Assembly: GCA_037893225.1 (NCBI GenBank)
Contig: JAZGUH010000140.1
Location: forward strand, 372,001 to 436,000
Source: Hippasteria phrygiana
Lineage: Eukaryota > Echinodermata > Asteroidea > Valvatida > Goniasteridae
Reading direction: 5' to 3'
DNA length: 64,000 nt
The notes under the pieces are model-generated. The model was not told the DNA's origin. It did no database searches and saw nothing but the letters and a program-made list of their open reading frames with translations. Both the position numbers and the translations under genes were made by a program. Below are positions 49,701 to 52,483 of the stretch, piece after piece. How positions within the stretch are numbered: the stretch's first letter is position 1; every line of letters starts with the position of its first letter.

Positions 49701-51205
49701 ATGCTGACTGAAATGTAGGAAGAAGATTATGCAAAGTTACAGCATTACTAATCCCTTGGCTCTCTGACTAATCCATCTTGGCAGACAAGGGGGAATTAAA
49801 AGTGTTCTAAGCCAGAGCTCTTAATAAACATCTATTGCCGCAAGGCCAACACTAATTAATAGCGTTCTTTGTCCATGGTCTGACCACTGCAAACTAGAAA
49901 TCTTTGACAAGCCGACCAGGCTTCAGTGAGCTCTAAGCTTCAGGTTTGACCTCGTGATTATTCAGTTATTCAAGCCGCCTGGCTTCCCATTCATCAGCAA
50001 GGTTTGAGGTAAGGAATGCAGCACCGCAAAGAAAAACAGCAGTACCGCAATCAGTACCGCATCTGGACAATATGAAATGCTCCCCAATTCTGCCATGATA
50101 GACCATCGTATCGTATGGGTAGTTTAAATATAAAGGCAATAACGCATCAAGTTGACCTGTTCCTGTAATCATATGAAATGAACCTTTCCTCGCCACAGGC
50201 TTGGGCAAGAAGAATCGCAAGGTTGCTGTCGTCGTGGCCAATACAAATACTCCGTCCACGACCAAGGCAGCTAGACTTGATGACGACCACTGTTCAAAAG
50301 ATGGTGACGATCATGTCACCAAGGCAAGGACTGAAGAAACGCAGCCGGGAACAATTGAACAAGAACCGGAGGGGACAGTTAGACGTCTGGATAGCAGTGA
50401 GAAAAAGCCTTTGCCCGAGGACAATTTGAAGGATGGAGAAGGTGTGGATGACATTGATGACGTTGATGATGATGATGATGAGTTTGAAGAACCACCTGTT
50501 GAACCACCAGTAGGGTTACTAATTGACTTCGGGAGTCCGCAACGTGTAGGCATGGAGGCTCAACCTAAGAATGCTTTAGAGGACCCCAGTACTGACACAG
50601 CAGAAGATTCTGTTGCTGCTGCTGATCAGTCAAAGCAGAATGGGTCTGCAGTGTCTCAGGAAAACCTTCCCGACGTGAGTAGAGCATCGGCAGGAAAAAC
50701 AAGTACGGAACTTAACATTGCAGACGACCAGTCACGGTCGTCAACAGCCAAAACCAAAGAGACTGCCCTCGCTGCGGCTGTCAGCCCGCTCGTCCAGGAG
50801 CGCCAGTTCAACTTTGCTGTGGAGGCCTACCGACCGGAGTTCAGCCAACGCGCTATAGAGGGCACGGGCAACCCCAAGATGTACGGCCAGTCCAACGCCT
50901 ATCGGCCGTGGCTCTACCAGGGCTGCTCGGACTCGGACACGGAGTCTGATGTCAACGAGGAAGACGAGGAGTCCAACAGCGGGGGAGTCATGCCCAACAG
51001 AGCTCCCAAGCTCCCGGCGTACAACCCCTTCCCCACCCGGCGGCTGAAGAGTGAGAGGGACCGGACACGAAACCGGCTGAAGGTCGGTCTCTACAAGGCT
51101 GGAGACCGGGGACAGGAGAATGGACTCAACTCCAAGAACAGCCGGTGCATCAACCATCCGCCGGGAACCAACTCCAGGGGTGTTAAAATGGGGGGAAGAT
51201 TCTAA
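16558..51205 (+). CDS. TBC1D30: TBC1 domain family member 30 (RabGAP), 11 exons, 5' partial
   Basis: Exons: 16558-16722, 19671-19732, 30455-30646, 34605-34790, 38796-38964, 39620-39788, 42538-42643, 43387-43675, 45438-45773, 47463-47549 and 50199-51205. All junctions keep phase, giving about 920 residues. The order matches vertebrate TBC1D30: a basic helical segment ending AVSQKRR, the TBC domain, a conserved APFPFPHLNEIREKY block, a variable acidic/Gly-rich insert, an ISPGA...ALKKQY helical block, SAINHLLIGKH, and a long disordered tail. Catalytic signatures are IVKDLHR (arginine finger, split by an intron after IVK) and GYCQG (glutamine finger). The vertebrate protein is a GAP reported to act on RAB8A and linked to primary cilium formation; the same role here is inference. 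The first exon(s), expected to encode a disordered N-terminus, lie upstream or were missed. TBC1D30 orthology is favoured over other TBC proteins because similarity extends beyond the domain on both sides. Confidence 0.94.
16737..16990. mobile_element. TTAA-flanked MITE next to a splice donor
   Basis: CCAGTTCACGGCG (left) mirrors ACGCGAACTGG (right), with TTAA at 16733-16736 and 16991-16994. The 254-bp interior has TATTTCCGGCCTC twice. It lies 14 bases downstream of the end of TBC1D30 exon a. piggyBac/Kolobok-type by its TTAA site. Confidence 0.8.
17754..18119. repeat. TCCAACAAAA repeat block (MITE type B related)
   Basis: At least eight (A)ATCCAACA(A)AA words in one orientation are followed by TTTTGTTGGATTTTGTTGGA near 18093. 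The block thus folds into an inverted repeat closing GGATTTAGCAGAG against CCCTGCTAAACCC. The termini resemble type B MITEs without the CCCTAA cap or TTAA duplication. Intronic in TBC1D30. Confidence 0.6.
18633..18752. mobile_element. TTAA MITE type A, left-truncated copy
   Basis: From GGGGACAGCTTGACCTTGCT to ACCCTGGAGCTTTAGGG the sequence is collinear with 3795-3936. The left cap and ~30 bases of the left end are missing or replaced. An ACATGTA insertion splits the AAAGTATGCAA word. Confidence 0.7.
18915..19003. repeat. 23-bp tandem repeat, ~3.9 units
   Basis: Unit AGGAGTC(C/T)GATTTTCATACATGT is repeated. The first two units carry C and the last two carry T, again suggesting stepwise duplication. 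Intronic. Confidence 0.85.
19050..19295. mobile_element. MITE, GGATGTGATTTCC family, decayed copy
   Basis: Shares AATGAGGGTCCAAAATC, CAGAATC(A/G)CAATG and AATAGAAAATGGCATCCAAG (AATAGGAAATCACATCCAAG there) with the better copy at 58959-59216. The left terminus is degraded to TTTTCTATTCAA. Confidence 0.6.
19355..19600 (+). mobile_element. tRNA-derived SINE, copy 1
   Basis: The head has a diverged A-box region GGCCTTGTGGTA and an intact B-box GGGTTCGAATCCC. The body GGTTTTCAGTCCCTGCCTGA then TTCCGTGGGTT, a GGGG/CCCC-flanked stretch and TTTCTTCAGGCTTTTGAGCT follow. The same head-body-tail order occurs at 51955-52215. The GTGGGTT...GGGG...CTCCCAC segment recalls the conserved core motif reported for metazoan SINEs (Nin-DC-like); this is from memory and unverified. 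Confidence 0.75.
19671..19732 (+). CDS. TBC1D30: TBC1D30 exon b
   Basis: Acceptor TTGTTTGCAG and donor GTAAAT. The exon completes Arg, then reads VDARLKFSIEPLPGKRAFRQ (20 codons), ending in phase 0. It matches the VD-x-(K/R)LKF-x-(L/I)EP linker that precedes the TBC domain in vertebrate orthologues. Confidence 0.92.
20014..22333. other. Intron stretch, little recognised
   Basis: No coding exon seen. At 21597-21680 an inverted repeat surrounds GCCGGC words: TTTCAAAATAAGCCGGC pairs with GCCGGCTACTTTTGTTTCA. A CCGT(C)CGTCCGTCCGTC microsatellite lies at 21257-21280. A run of CCGTTCC/GAACGG words occurs at 19905-20042. Confidence 0.45.
22337..22459. mobile_element. PIF/Harbinger-like 123-bp hairpin MITE
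   Basis: Arms GGCCGTGTCCGAATTACTTG and CAAGTAATTCGGACACTGCC pair almost completely over ~45 bp. TAA flanks both sides (22334-22336, 22460-22462). A 3-bp TAA duplication and GGC...GCC termini are characteristic of Tourist/PIF-Harbinger MITEs. Confidence 0.8.
22470..22980. mobile_element. Inverted-repeat element carrying an 11-bp satellite
   Basis: TAGTCGGTCGCGCGATG (22470-22486) has an exact inverted partner at 22964-22980. Inner TCGTCACGCGACG-like segments also pair roughly. The TA at the ends could be a mariner-type duplication, but that is uncertain. The interior is dominated by the 11-bp array at 22568-22873. Confidence 0.7.
22568..22873. repeat. 11-bp minisatellite ACGCGCAGCAT, ~28 units
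   Basis: The units are virtually identical throughout. Because 11 is not divisible by 3 and the unit lacks stops, open frames run through on both strands and generate several 100-150 codon spurious ORFs. Homogeneity implies recent expansion. Confidence 0.97.
23475..23570. repeat. 48-bp tandem duplication
   Basis: Two near-identical units begin GGGCGCGATTTTAGAGGGCA and end ATTTCATTTTTT. A preceding AT-rich block (23260-23400) contains recurrent GATTATATGATTCGGGATTT words. Confidence 0.85.
23741..23882. mobile_element. TTAA MITE type A, copy 2
   Basis: Exactly 142 bp, like copy 1, running CCCTAACCCTGCCAGACG to TGGAGGGTTAGGG. The inner inverted repeat CTGCCAGACGCA / TGCGTCTGGCAG is perfect here. 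Flanks are TTAA plus one A on the left and TTGG on the right, so the target duplication has decayed. Confidence 0.8.
23905..23994. repeat. 18-bp tandem repeat, 5 units
   Basis: Unit CGGTAGATATGAATTACT is repeated five times with one A-for-G variant. It begins shortly after the type A MITE end. Confidence 0.9.
24100..24400. repeat. Possible dispersed repeat with CTTCCGGGGCCC motif
   Basis: Contains the palindromic block GGGGCCCTCGGTGGGCCCC at 24277-24295, followed by GGACCCC. GC-rich blocks of this kind occur in invertebrate repeats, but no second copy exists in this window and no boundaries are visible. Confidence 0.25.
24724..26936. mobile_element. 2.2-kb non-autonomous hAT-like element, CAGTGTTG family
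   Basis: The 2213-bp element starts CAGTGTTGTAGTCAAGGCC and ends GAGACCTCCAACACTG. A perfect 8-bp target duplication GCTGTTTA lies at 24716-24723 and 26937-26944. Subterminal arrays of GAGGCC(A)/GGCCTC occupy the first ~130 and last ~150 bases. The interior holds the dispersed repeat also found at 6600-6898 and a 37-bp inverted pair (25738-25774 vs 26072-26108) containing CTTGGATAAGTTGGC. It also has two GGACCAGGAAC...AGTCTAT motifs (26390, 26500). No transposase ORF is visible. It lies in the 10.7-kb TBC1D30 intron between exons b and c. Confidence 0.86.
25093..25378 (+). repeat. Dispersed repeat (copy 2) inside the 2.2-kb element
   Basis: Collinear with 6600-6898 from 25120 on. It additionally preserves the inverted arm GACGCGCGTGGCTACCTGGA, which pairs with TCCGGGTAGCCACGCGCG at 25168-25185. 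These ends suggest a small fold-back element that inserted in, or was captured by, the hAT-like element. Confidence 0.7.
27539..27982. mobile_element. MITE with GTGACCGGCTC termini and 4-bp TSD
   Basis: GTGACCGGCTCTGCAAAAAG (left) pairs with CTTTTTGCAGAGCCGGTCAC (right). The flanking 4 bp are AAAT on both sides (27535-27538, 27983-27986). An inner (T)ATTATGTCGCA pair extends the inverted repeat to ~40 bp. A related end is at 34440-34515. A 4-bp duplication would fit Sola- or Chapaev-type elements, but the family is not assigned. Confidence 0.72.
28000..28879. other. Intron stretch, nothing firm
   Basis: ACATGTAC/ATTGTAC words cluster at 28476-28505. The short frames here show no recognisable domain or splice structure. 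Confidence 0.4.
28880..28975. repeat. 54-bp patch between 21-bp direct repeats
   Basis: A 21-bp sequence beginning TTACTGTTGCAGAAGGCATA occurs at 28880-28900 and 28955-28975. The intervening 54 bp match 19812-19867 with one substitution, from ATTGTGCCTAACATCAACAC to CATAAAAGTTA. The structure resembles a short templated or retroposed insertion with a long target duplication. Confidence 0.8.
29140..29317. mobile_element. TTAA-flanked MITE, type E, copy 1
   Basis: This 178-bp element starts CCCTAACCACCCCAAGCC after TTAA (29136-29139) and ends CTAGGGGGTTAGGG before TTAA (29318-29321). Its right half (CAATTTGTCTAAGTCCAAAG, CACAGTGTTGGATTTTGACA) recurs at 39440-39571. Confidence 0.83.
29322..30454. 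other. Intron stretch upstream of exon c
   Basis: Contains an 18-base G run (29491-29508) and AT-rich sequence. No element boundaries or additional exons are seen. Confidence 0.4.
30455..30646 (+). CDS. TBC1D30: TBC1D30 exon c: start of TBC domain
   Basis: Acceptor ACTGATGCAG and donor GTGGGT. It has 64 in-phase codons, WYDALRAVGRLPKGLPQEFR... through NPDDDTLGVQIVK. G-(L/I)-P-x-(E/W)-x-R is the usual TBC opening (motif A region), and the DERSNPDDD-type loop is TBC1D30-like. The final IVK is the first half of the arginine-finger motif. Confidence 0.95.
30684..30745. mobile_element. hAT-like terminal fragment
   Basis: TAGGGCTGTGCGAATATTC followed by AAATATTTATTTTCGAGTTC resembles a hAT terminus with TTCGAATA subterminal motifs. 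It differs from the 2711 family after the first 10 bases, and no matching right end was found. Confidence 0.4.
30830..31831. other. Intron stretch, nothing recognised
   Basis: AT-rich intron sequence. GAATGAG(G/A)TACCACAACACA occurs twice (31323, 31680), marking an old duplication. No exon or TIR pair is seen. Confidence 0.4.
31832..34120. mobile_element. 2.3-kb non-autonomous hAT-like element, TAAGGTTYAACCG family
   Basis: This 2289-bp element starts TAAGGTTCAACCGATGTTGG and ends CATCGGTTAAACCTTA. A perfect 8-bp target duplication ATTTAAAG lies at 31824-31831 and 34121-34128. Subterminal CCGATCCGAT / ATCGGATCGG words cluster at both ends, with more GATCG(A/G)(T/C)CGATCG words at 31960-32150. 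No transposase-like ORF is found. It lies in the intron between exons c and d. Confidence 0.87.
34440..34530. mobile_element. Fragment of the GTGACCGG MITE family
   Basis: CTTCACATAGAAC(A/T)GCCCT...TGTG, GCGACATAATACCC and TTTTTTGTAGAG match the right part of 27539-27982. The terminus has drifted to GTGGGTCA, and the left half is not recognised. Confidence 0.5.
34605..34790 (+). CDS. TBC1D30: TBC1D30 exon d: TBC catalytic core
   Basis: Acceptor GATTCCTTGCAG and donor GTAGAA, phase 0 both sides, 62 codons. DLHRTGC completes I-x-x-D-x-x-R, placing the catalytic arginine. VLLAYARWNKAVGYCQGFNV holds the Y-x-Q glutamine-finger motif. It ends ALILEVMERVEDDALK. Confidence 0.96.
34812..35190 (+). 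repeat. Dispersed repeat R1, copy 1 (left part)
   Basis: Starts ~20 bases after the exon d donor with GGATCATTTCATATTGTCTG. It continues through GATGATGAGCTTGTTCT, GAGGAGTGTGTG, TCACTAATCCCTGG and TTCTTTGTCCATG. It is collinear with 48038-48233 plus 49745-49890, and there the LINE is the interruption. This copy therefore shows the LINE pre-insertion sequence. Confidence 0.8.
35191..36040. mobile_element. Inverted-repeat insertion within R1
   Basis: ATGACGTCAATCAATGCAAT plus GTTTGGAACCAGAATAC (35211-35247) pairs with TATTCTG GTCCCAAAC and ATTGCATTGACGTCAT (35898-35929). TATAGGGTACCGAAG is repeated directly at 35197 and 35777. R1 resumes near 36045, so this is an insertion; its exact termini are not fixed. 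Confidence 0.55.
36041..36200 (+). repeat. Dispersed repeat R1, copy 1 (right part)
   Basis: GGCTTCCCATTCATCAGC, AGGTTTGAGGTA and GGACAATATGAAATG match 49979-50082 in the same order, closing the R1 unit. Confidence 0.75.
36281..36541. mobile_element. TTAA-flanked MITE, CACGTTGACTGCC termini
   Basis: This 261-bp element has CACGTTGACTGCCAGCC (left) against TTGGCAGTCAACGTG (right) and TTAA at 36277-36280 and 36542-36545. The interior has CGAGTATACTCGTAGTGGCA repeats. The termini are typical of piggyBac-like MITEs. Confidence 0.87.
36593..36890. repeat. GTTTTAAAC body repeat, copy 2
   Basis: Starts CATTCATAAATACCTAAGAC and reads TCCTATTGGTCCAGAGCC, GTGGGTGGTTTTAAAC, GTCCGTATTTGGAGTCC. It is collinear with 54048-54340. 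It directly abuts the hairpin module at 36891, as the same body abuts a different hairpin elsewhere. Confidence 0.7.
36891..37562. mobile_element. Hairpin-ended composite with recombinase fragment, copy 2
   Basis: The hairpin 36891-37066 has loop GAGGCGAAGCCAA between CATTCCAC and GTGGAATG arms. It is followed by the body 37060-37562, bounded by TTGTACAACGCCTGAATAAA and TTTATTCAGGTGTTGTATAA. Same order and orientation as 9445-10519. Confidence 0.8.
37130..37360 (-). pseudogene. Crypton/KIAA1958-type N-terminal fragment, copy 2
   Basis: The minus frame reads DAPNTKRQIKYAVKRLDEFA, then LTDSELDNFLSRFYAGLRR and a stop. Relative to copy 1, small deletions and insertions disrupt both the start region and the FYAGLRK-GTLY junction. 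Not coding. Confidence 0.6.
37600..38283. mobile_element. Hairpin-ended composite with recombinase fragment, copy 3
   Basis: The hairpin 37600-37776 has loop GAGGCGAAGCCGA. The body 37769-38283 has the same ends as copy 2. Copies 2 and 3 sit 37 bp apart in direct orientation and are more similar to each other than to copy 1. Tandem duplication or a hotspot is possible. Confidence 0.8.
37850..38095 (-). pseudogene. Crypton/KIAA1958-type N-terminal fragment, copy 3
   Basis: LPRFVLLTDDEILELAGDAD is followed by a one-base frameshift, then the NTKRQIKYAVKRLDEFARHA block in another frame. Broken, as in copy 2. Confidence 0.6.
38290..38666 (-). mobile_element. TTAA MITE type C, copy 3
   Basis: Collinear with 7520-7910 from TGACAGCAGTCAAGATACTT to GAGGTTAGGG. 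TTAA follows at 38667-38670. One end is lost where it meets the composite ending at 38283. Confidence 0.72.
38796..38964 (+). CDS. TBC1D30: TBC1D30 exon e
   Basis: Acceptor TCCGTGTAG and donor GTATAA. In-phase VMIFLIDHVLPDSYFANNLR, ALSVDMAVFRELLHFKLPEL and AQHLDKLQKTTNDALP are followed by one base (G). LSVDM-x-VF and LPEL are strongly conserved TBC helices. Confidence 0.95.
39007..39349. mobile_element. TTAA-flanked MITE, type F, copy 2
   Basis: This 343-bp element starts CCCTAACTCCCTACATC after TTAA (39003-39006) and ends CGGGAAGGTTAGGG before TTAC (39350-39353). CCTCAATCCTCCGAAATC and TTGGGCCTGATGACCTG are shared with 13195-13408. Extra length comes from amplified AATCCT(C/G)CAAA words. 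It starts 43 bases after the exon e donor. Confidence 0.8.
39420..39571. mobile_element. TTAA MITE type E, partial copy
   Basis: ATGGAGCTATGATGCC, CAATTTGTCTAAGTCCAAAG (AAGTCCA locally triplicated) and CACAGTGTTGGATTTTGACA match 29190-29280. The right end GGGGTAAGGA precedes TTAA at 39572-39575. The left end is missing. Confidence 0.65.
39620..39788 (+). CDS. TBC1D30: TBC1D30 exon f
   Basis: Acceptor CTTCTCTGTAG and donor GTGAGT. It reads GSYEPPLTNVFTMQWFLTLF, ATCLPKPLVLRVWDSIFLEG, SEILLRVAMAIWAKLG and leaves GA for the next codon. F-T-M-Q-W-F-L-T-L-F and (R/K)-(V/I)-WD-x-x-F-x-EG are diagnostic TBC C-terminal helices. Confidence 0.96.
39838..42354. mobile_element. 2.5-kb TIR element with TTTTC(A/G)CA subterminal arrays
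   Basis: Left CAGTACATTGCAATTGAAAG pairs with right CTTTCAATTGCAACGTACTG-like sequence at 42335-42354 (TTTCAATTGCAACGTACTG). Subterminal arrays are TTTTCACAAAATGGGAAAAT on the left (39870-40220) and TTTTCGCACCGTTTTCGCAA on the right (42070-42310). The interior holds a duplicated GGTGCATCAGGCCCCAGGCC block (40590-40750) and three CGAGTTGACCCGGGTA units (41171-41219). The flanking 8 bp do not match, so this may be two half-elements or have a decayed duplication. CAG ends suggest hAT. Related to 52484-53387. Confidence 0.62.
42538..42643 (+). CDS. TBC1D30: TBC1D30 exon g
   Basis: Acceptor TTTGCTCCTCCAG. One base completes Asp, then NLMEVKSADEFYSMMGLLGN and KMLKGEIINGDELIQ, ending phase 0 at CAG. 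ADEFYS-x-MG matches vertebrate TBC1D30. The donor GTAGGA begins in flanking DNA (G, 42644) and continues into a hAT terminus (T, 42645). Confidence 0.93.
42645..43135 (-). mobile_element. hAT-like MITE, TAGGGCTGT family, copy fused to a splice donor
   Basis: TAGGACTGTCC then AATATACCAAATATTCGATC is the inverted right terminus of the 2711-3143 family (TAGGGCTGTCC there). Shared interior includes TCAAATGCCGCATTT and GGAGGTTTATTGTTCCCGTC. It stops at TATTCGGTCAAACCCAGAAG, so the distal ~45 bp are lost and no duplication can be paired. It begins at the second base of the intron after exon g. Confidence 0.85.
43387..43675 (+). CDS. TBC1D30: TBC1D30 exon h: post-TBC block and low-complexity insert
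   Basis: Acceptor TCTTCCCCTAACAG (AACAG) and donor GTAAAG. TIYSLAPFPFPHLNEIREKY and MFSITPFSPL are conserved. A Gly/Lys-rich segment (GVGGGKGAGHGG) and acidic DEEVDMDEDE follow, and the exon ends SPSKGRLEA plus one base. Codon use is G/C-rich, as in the other exons. Confidence 0.94.
44100..45263. mobile_element. 1.16-kb fold-back element, GGGTCATTCC family
   Basis: Left GGGTCATTCCACCAGGTTGG pairs with right CCAACCTGGTGGAATGACCC. The arms extend over 130 bp or more (TTCAGTTATTTCATGTGACA vs TGTTACATGAAATAACTGAA). The 4-bp target duplication AAAT is at 44096-44099 and 45264-45267. The middle is itself made of inverted GACGTAACATGGACAC / GTGTCCATGTTACGTC words, so the whole element can fold back. 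A 4-bp duplication would fit Sola or Chapaev types; unassigned. In the intron between exons h and i. Confidence 0.84.
45438..45773 (+). CDS. TBC1D30: TBC1D30 exon i
   Basis: Acceptor TTGCAAATATAG and donor GTACAC. Two bases complete Glu. TQSPSKNKVGGDGKHVL is followed by LGLKKYYEKNTLNVEGDRG, DQSVVSLNDITRISPGAYG and LERMNMDIYALKKQYWRIQR plus QQQAHVIYCTGNKEEDR, leaving one base. ISPGA and the M-x-x-D-I-x-ALK-x-QY-x-R-I block match vertebrate TBC1D30. Confidence 0.9.
45956..46085. mobile_element. TTAA-flanked MITE, type G, copy 1
   Basis: This 130-bp element starts CCCTCCTACTATTATAAC after TTAA (45952-45955) and ends CACCGAGAGAGGGAGGG before TTAA (46086-46089). The inverted, nearly collinear copy is at 60066-60199 and shares TTTTGATAGATAGGGTAG and GTTGGCTCCAATT. 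Confidence 0.87.
46090..47462. other. Intron stretch with decayed repeats
   Basis: A hairpin GCCAAACT...AGTTTGGC (46760-46785) and a run of CAAAACTCAACACCAC / CAAATCAAACAAAATTCAA words (46900-47330) resemble degraded type B/E MITE interiors. The short ORFs appear spurious. Confidence 0.45.
47463..47549 (+). CDS. TBC1D30: TBC1D30 exon j, probable GC donor
   Basis: Acceptor TTTTTATCCAG. The phase-1 frame reads GRRHREPRKNFSTSLDSPSA then INHLLIGKH (29 codons equivalent). SP-x-INHLL-(I/L)GK is conserved in vertebrate TBC1D30, which fixes the frame. No GT donor keeps phase. G|GCAAGT at 47549/47550 does, and it matches the GC-AG intron consensus. Longer readings reach a stop (TAG) soon after. Confidence 0.8.
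48035..48233 (+). repeat. Dispersed repeat R1, copy 2 (left part)
   Basis: GGATCATTTCATATTGTCTG to GTGCTTCACAAAGAATC matches 34818-34982. The LINE tail starts immediately after. Confidence 0.8.
48234..49741 (-). mobile_element. CR1/L2-group LINE, 5'-truncated
   Basis: The element lies on the minus strand. Its 3' end is an (ATT)n tail at 48234-48251 (AAATAATAATAATAATAATA on the plus strand). A ~200-bp 3' UTR contains a GCGC(T/A)-rich word typical of CR1/L2-like tails. The reverse transcriptase ORF follows. The 5' part, including the endonuclease and the first RT motifs, is missing. It splits repeat R1 in the TBC1D30 intron between exons j and k. No clear target duplication is seen. Confidence 0.88.
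48460..49734 (-). CDS. Non-LTR retrotransposon reverse transcriptase, C-terminal 424 codons
   Basis: The frame is open and undamaged to its natural stop. Visible RT motifs by residue: FQSAYRKFHSTETALL (8-23), LVLLDLSSAFDTLDH with catalytic Asp (41-55), GVPQGSCLGPLLF (102-114), and YADD catalytic motif (135-138). After the thumb comes the LHWLPIKSRI-type C-terminal region usual in CR1/L2 elements. Replication of the parent would be target-primed reverse transcription. This copy lacks the N-terminus and endonuclease, so it is dead, though recent, given no frameshift. The first Met is simply the first ATG or alternative start after the truncation. Confidence 0.93.
   Translation of the reverse strand: MHNLLPTFQSAYRKFHSTETALLRVKNDLLLAMNNKRVTLLVLLDLSSAFDTLDHNILLDILRTKFGVDGNVLQWFRSYLSGRSQRVLINGIMSDEYDLEWGVPQGSCLGPLLFTLYTSELFDIVNAHDLQVHCYADDTQLYISFSPDVVGSQESALSVMESCIKDLRTWMSVSGLFLNDSKSEFLIIGTRQQLAKVKIDGIQVGGSVVNSVTVARNLGAWFDVNLSMKDHIVRTCCSALYYLHNIRSIRKFLTRASTETLVHAFITSKLDYCNSLLYGIPSVHLDRLQRVQNTCARLVCNMYKYCHITPVFIDLHWLPIKSRIVFKILLLVFKILHGKCPEYLSQLITVRPLPRYGLRSFDQNNCILLKHPITRSKTNLGDQAFHYAAPSLWNKLPAYVRNATSLSRFKTLLKTHLFSNAFDL
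49742..50198 (+). repeat. Dispersed repeat R1, copy 2 (right part)
   Basis: ATTACTAATCCCTTGGCTCT through AGCGTTCTTTGTCCATG, then GGCTTCCCATTCATCAGC to GGACAATATGAAATG, match 35007-35130 and 36090-36190. It lacks the insertion seen at 35191-36040. The last ~100 bases before exon k are non-repetitive. Confidence 0.75.
50199..51205 (+). CDS. TBC1D30: TBC1D30 terminal exon k
   Basis: Acceptor CCTCGCCACAG. G from exon j plus GC gives Gly, then LGKKNRKVAVVVANTNTP and about 330 further residues to TAA (51203-51205). The region is disordered and acidic (DDIDDVDDDDDEFEEPPVEP near residues 80-100 of the exon). Towards the end, LPAYNPFPTRRLKSERDR and RLKVGLYKAGDRG recall the conserved FSPFP...R...GLY tail of vertebrate TBC1D30. 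The last ~140 codons are strongly G/C-ending compared with the first half. No AATAAA was identified close downstream. Confidence 0.92.
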
Positions 51206-51493
51206 ACATGTTAGTTCGGTGTTCTCTCACGAATGAAATACTGTTAAAAACCCCTCCAGCTAAACTCTTGATGACAGCATTTACAGAAAGAAGTGCTTAT
51301 GCACAACAAAGAGGGTTTAAGTTTAAGTTTAAGTTTAAGCCCATGTCCTAAAGCAGCATGGGATGAGGTTATGTTCAGATAGCACACTTCTTCAACCCTA
51401 ACCCAAATTCAGGCCCCTTTACAAATTTGCCAGAATCCAACACTTGTTGGTAGCATACACAATGCTGCAGCACTAAAGTTACCAAAGCCTTGC
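51206..51493 (+). other. Probable 3' UTR and downstream sequence
   Basis: A TTTAAGTTTAAGTTTAAG run occurs at 51317-51335, and an AACCCTAACCC word near 51394 recalls TTAA MITE caps. No canonical polyadenylation hexamer was spotted, so the transcript end is undetermined. Confidence 0.4.
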
Positions 51494-51951
51494 CAGTGGA
51501 ACGCCGCTATAACGAACATCGCGGGATCCACAGATTTTGTTCGGTATAGCGATTGTTCAGTATAGCAATTTTCAGCCGCCAGTCCACCAAAATGGCGTCC
51601 GTTCTTTTAAATAGGGCCCTCTTGCGTCGTATTTGAAGTGCGCCCTCTTTTGATTGTAATTGAACATGTGCCGGCCATTGAATCATGTGTTCACACTTTC
51701 AAAGCTCACCGAATTCTAAAGCAACAGTTGGTTTTTCCCTTCTATTACTTGGGGGAAATAATAGCCGCCTGTCACTCTTCAACATAAAACTGCGGCCGTT
51801 TGGGAATTACAAACAGCCCAAATACCCGGTACATTTTTAATAATCCGTTTTAAAACGTTAAGTTTTATACACAAAATTTGGGAGCCAAGGATGGTGCTCG
51901 GTATAGCCGAATATTCGGTATAGCGGTGTTCATAATAGCGGCGTTCCACTG
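51494..51951. mobile_element. Tigger/pogo-like MITE, CAGTGGAACGCCGC termini
   Basis: CAGTGGAACGCCGCTATAAC (left) pairs with ATAGCGGCGTTCCACTG (right). Subterminal TTCGGTATAGCG words repeat at both ends. CAGT-(G)-GAAC-(C/G)-CCGCT termini are typical of pogo/Tigger mariner elements. TA follows the right end, but GC precedes the left, so the duplication has decayed. The SINE at 51955 starts almost immediately after. Confidence 0.75.
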
Positions 51952-51954
51952 TAC

Positions 51955-52215
51955 TGGGGAGTCGGGTTGGCCTAGTGGTATGCCTTCCCCCGCTGTGCCC
52001 CGGGTTCGAATCCCACCAGGGCCTTGTGGATTCAAGGGTTTTCAGTCCCTGCCTGATTCCGTGGGTTTTCCCCCAGAATATCTTTCTGGGGTTTTCCCTC
52101 TCACTTCTTATACTGAATATTTCTTCGTCGTCTTCCTTACAGGTTTCTTCAGGCTTTCGAGCTCTGAGTGCGATACGCACCTTTGAGGAATACTTGGCTT
52201 CATTACCATAAAAAA
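51955..52215 (+). mobile_element. tRNA-derived SINE, copy 2
   Basis: Head GTTGGCCTAGTGGTATGCC (A-box) and GGGTTCGAATCCC (B-box), then TTTTCAGTCCCTGCCTGA, TTCCGTGGGTTTTCCCCCAG, TTTCTTCAGGCTTTCGAGCT and an A-rich end AAAAAATTAAAATAA. It is collinear with 19355-19600 and better preserved. Confidence 0.82.
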
Positions 52216-52483
52216 TTAAAATAATTTTTTTTCTATAATGCACTGCGGATTGCCGAATACACCACACAAACCAATAAGCCATGTTTTGGCAGAGGGTGAG
52301 TTTACTATGCTGTCTCTGTGCATATCCAGCAGTACCAGGTGGGGGATTTTGGCAAACTGGATTGTTAGGATTACACCTAAACTGTTGTAACTTCTGTGGT
52401 AGTTGATATAATGCATATATAATTGAAACTACTTTGTTAAAAGTTACTTCTGTAAAAAAGGAAACCACTCAGCCTTCAGTAAC

